This document shows, one piece after another, positions 6,297 through 6,366 of a DNA stretch of 6,366 bases (positions are counted from its first letter, which is position 1; every line of letters starts with the position of its first letter). The stretch is from Acetobacteraceae bacterium (lineage in GTDB: Bacteria; Pseudomonadota; Alphaproteobacteria; Acetobacterales; Acetobacteraceae). The notes below the pieces were generated by a model, which saw only the letters and a list, made by a program, of their open reading frames with translations, did not search any database and had not been told where the DNA came from. The stretch is from positions 1 through 6,366 of the forward strand of contig JASHVB010000047.1 in NCBI GenBank assembly GCA_030039695.1, in the 5' to 3' direction. A program made the translations under genes and the position numbers.

Positions 6297-6366
6297 TGTC
6301 TGGCTGTTGGCTTAGAGTATTCGGGCAGTAGCGTACGGACGGAACCTCGGAATGCAAGCCGCCTTG

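Noticed and set aside
6281..6366. Promoter for the STAND regulator
   Set aside because: The best pair I could find (TTCCGT and AATACT with a 17-bp spacer on the minus strand) matches the -35 consensus at only two positions; too weak to call.

Overview
The window is GC-rich DNA with dense proteobacterial-style genes. The protein types fit a soil or plant-associated proteobacterium such as a Bradyrhizobium-like alphaproteobacterium or a Burkholderia-like betaproteobacterium: HAF-type repeats, an OmpR-type winged helix fused to a STAND ATPase, and a compact TetR/diiron-enzyme operon. This placement is an inference from gene style; no rRNA or other taxonomic marker is present. No tRNA, rRNA, CRISPR array or intact mobile element was seen.

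Layout, left to right. (1) Positions 1-667, plus strand: the 3' end of a repeat protein with three complete tandem 43-residue HAF-type repeats followed by a Gly/Ala-rich tail. (2) Positions 733-1294, minus strand: a decayed gene. Its C-terminal half is readable in two adjacent frames, separated by a frameshift near 1024-1040, and no N-terminal part is recognisable. (3) Positions 1295-1475: no gene seen. (4) Positions 1476-1528: a compact control region with an 11-bp-arm inverted repeat, a perfect 14-bp palindrome and a plausible sigma70 promoter. (5) Positions 1529-3222, plus strand: a two-gene operon of a TetR-family repressor and a ferritin-like diiron protein, overlapping by one base (TGATG). 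(6) Positions 3223-3496: a noncoding gap with a degenerate direct repeat. (7) Positions 3497-6280, minus strand: a 927-residue regulator made of an N-terminal OmpR-type winged helix, an NB-ARC-like STAND ATPase and a C-terminal TPR-like helical region. It converges on the operon.

How the parts work together. The only clear functional unit is the TetR/ferritin-like operon. The palindromes overlap the likely promoter, so the repressor probably controls itself and the diiron protein together, with release by an unknown ligand. The diiron protein keeps six metal ligands in two matching halves (Glu, then Glu-x-x-His, twice), so it is probably an oxidase or oxygenase; its substrate cannot be read from the sequence. 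The STAND regulator looks like an orphan whose targets lie outside the window. Nothing here proves a new system. The best candidates for follow-up are the operator/promoter arrangement with the self-contained TetR/diiron pair, and the frameshifted gene remnant.
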